Below, piece by piece: positions 63,416-64,000 of a stretch of 64,000 bases of DNA. Below the pieces are notes generated by a model. That model was not told where the DNA came from. It ran no database searches and saw nothing but the letters and a program-made list of their open reading frames with translations. This DNA is from Pseudomonas sp. NFR16 (lineage in GTDB: Bacteria; Pseudomonadota; Gammaproteobacteria; Pseudomonadales; Pseudomonadaceae): the NCBI RefSeq assembly GCF_900108875.1, contig NZ_FNYJ01000001.1, positions 1,221,258 to 1,285,257 on the forward strand. Reading direction: 5' to 3'. The translations under genes and the position numbers were made by a program. Numbering within the stretch: position 1 is the stretch's first letter; each line of letters opens with the position of its first letter.

Positions 63416-63730
63416 ATGAAGCTCCTACGTGTTGCCGCCCTCCTCGCGCCGCTGGCGTTGACTCTCCCGATCAGCGCTCACGCCGCCATGGACGCAAAGA
63501 CCAAAAACACCTATATGACCGAATGCACCGCCGCAGCCACCCAGAACAACCCGGGTCTGGACGCCAGTGCGGTGAAAGCGCATTGCGAATGTGGGGCGCA
63601 GCAGATCAACAAGAACTTCTCGGACAAGGAGATCGCGTCGCTGAATGACAAAACGACGCCTCCGAGTACCGAAATGACCTCGCGACTGCAGAAAGCCGTG
63701 GGTGAAAATTGCCTGAAGGGCAAAAAATAA
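63416..63730 (+). CDS. Small exported protein of unknown function
   Basis: The 104-residue protein has a signal peptide (LLRVAALLAPLALTLPISAHA). The mature part is about 80 residues with four Cys (TECTAAA, AHCECGAQQ, ENCLKGKK), which may form two disulphides in the periplasm. AAAGGAAC precedes ATG 63416. It resembles small Pseudomonas periplasmic proteins but no named family was recognised. It is divergent from thrS. Confidence 0.8.
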   Translation: MKLLRVAALLAPLALTLPISAHAAMDAKTKNTYMTECTAAATQNNPGLDASAVKAHCECGAQQINKNFSDKEIASLNDKTTPPSTEMTSRLQKAVGENCLKGKK

Positions 63731-64000
63731 AAAATTTACATTTCGTCGTAGTGGCCGTTTGAGCACATGTCACCGGTGCCATCAGTTAGCCGCTGAAGCC
63801 CCCGTATTTCGTGGGCTTCAGCCAGGCCGGACGCCTCGGCACTGCGAGAAAAGCGTCATTGAAGTGAGCTCATGACAAATCATTTCGGCGTATATATTCA
63901 GTGCTGCGCCGCAAAGTTCTAATCGAAAAAGTCCAGCATTCACACAATTCGACTATGATAGCCCTCGTGTGCCCAGTTGGCCTGAGCAGCACAGCACTAC
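63731..64000. other. Right-edge intergenic sequence
   Basis: No gene was recognised in these 270 bases. A perfect 10-bp hairpin, GCTGAAGCCC and GGGCTTCAGC (63792-63801 and 63813-63822), lies after the small protein but has no T-run. Confidence 0.5.

Noticed and set aside
63792..63822. Perfect 10-bp hairpin as a Rho-independent terminator
   Set aside because: No T-run on either strand; reported only as a hairpin.

Overview
The window is chromosomal DNA of a Pseudomonas, most likely a plant-associated member of the fluorescens/syringae side of the genus. The reasons are the high GC content, Pseudomonas-type REP elements (GTAGGAGCGCGCTTGCCCG core), the order thrS-infC-rpmI-rplT-pheS-pheT-ihfA-merR-tRNA-Pro, and an HrpL-type promoter in front of an AvrE-family type III effector. 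All functions were read from sequence alone; no database search was run.

Layout. 1-4.4 kb: a two-partner secretion pair on the minus strand; the large exoprotein runs off the left edge. 4.7-12 kb: envelope and periplasmic genes (OprB-like porin, CAP-domain protein, cell-wall hydrolase, L,D-transpeptidase-like protein, DUF305 protein, YncE-like beta-propeller), with a REP-derived tandem array and a decayed dctA fragment between them. 11.8-20.8 kb: a polyol catabolic cluster. It has a complete ABC importer (ATPase divergent), a zinc-dependent polyol dehydrogenase, an L-xylulose-reductase-like SDR, an FGGY kinase and a SorC-type regulator. The promoter carries two inverted repeats that are good operator candidates. 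21-26.8 kb: thioesterase, SodC, dienelactone hydrolase, SDR, CrtZ-like hydroxylase, PpnN and a GNAT enzyme.

26.8-32.1 kb: an orphan AvrE-family effector and its CesT-type chaperone behind a perfect hrp box. No secretion apparatus genes lie in the window, so the machine must be encoded elsewhere. 32.3-39.2 kb: CBS protein, chemoreceptor, lipoprotein, MltA, two GNAT enzymes and two small stress-type proteins. 39.2-43.6 kb: a TetR regulator and three neighbouring transcription units (a secreted protein of unknown function, a solitary FlgD-like protein followed by a DUF308 membrane protein, and an exported chorismate mutase). Every one of these units carries the same 16-bp inverted repeat, so this looks like a small local regulon that may not have been described.

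About 44.9-55.56 kb: a lambda-ordered defective prophage next to tRNA-Pro. Reading right to left it keeps a decayed YqaJ exonuclease, recT, a PL7 polysaccharide-lyase-like gene, a LexA-boxed DUF1654 gene, cI, a cro-position gene, a rha-type gene, O- and P-position genes, a Q-position gene, two holin-like genes, an endolysin and Rz/Rz1. Integrase and all head and tail genes are missing. 55.56-63.02 kb: the conserved translation block. The thrS leader has a hairpin resembling a tRNA-Thr anticodon arm. The last kilobase holds one small exported protein.
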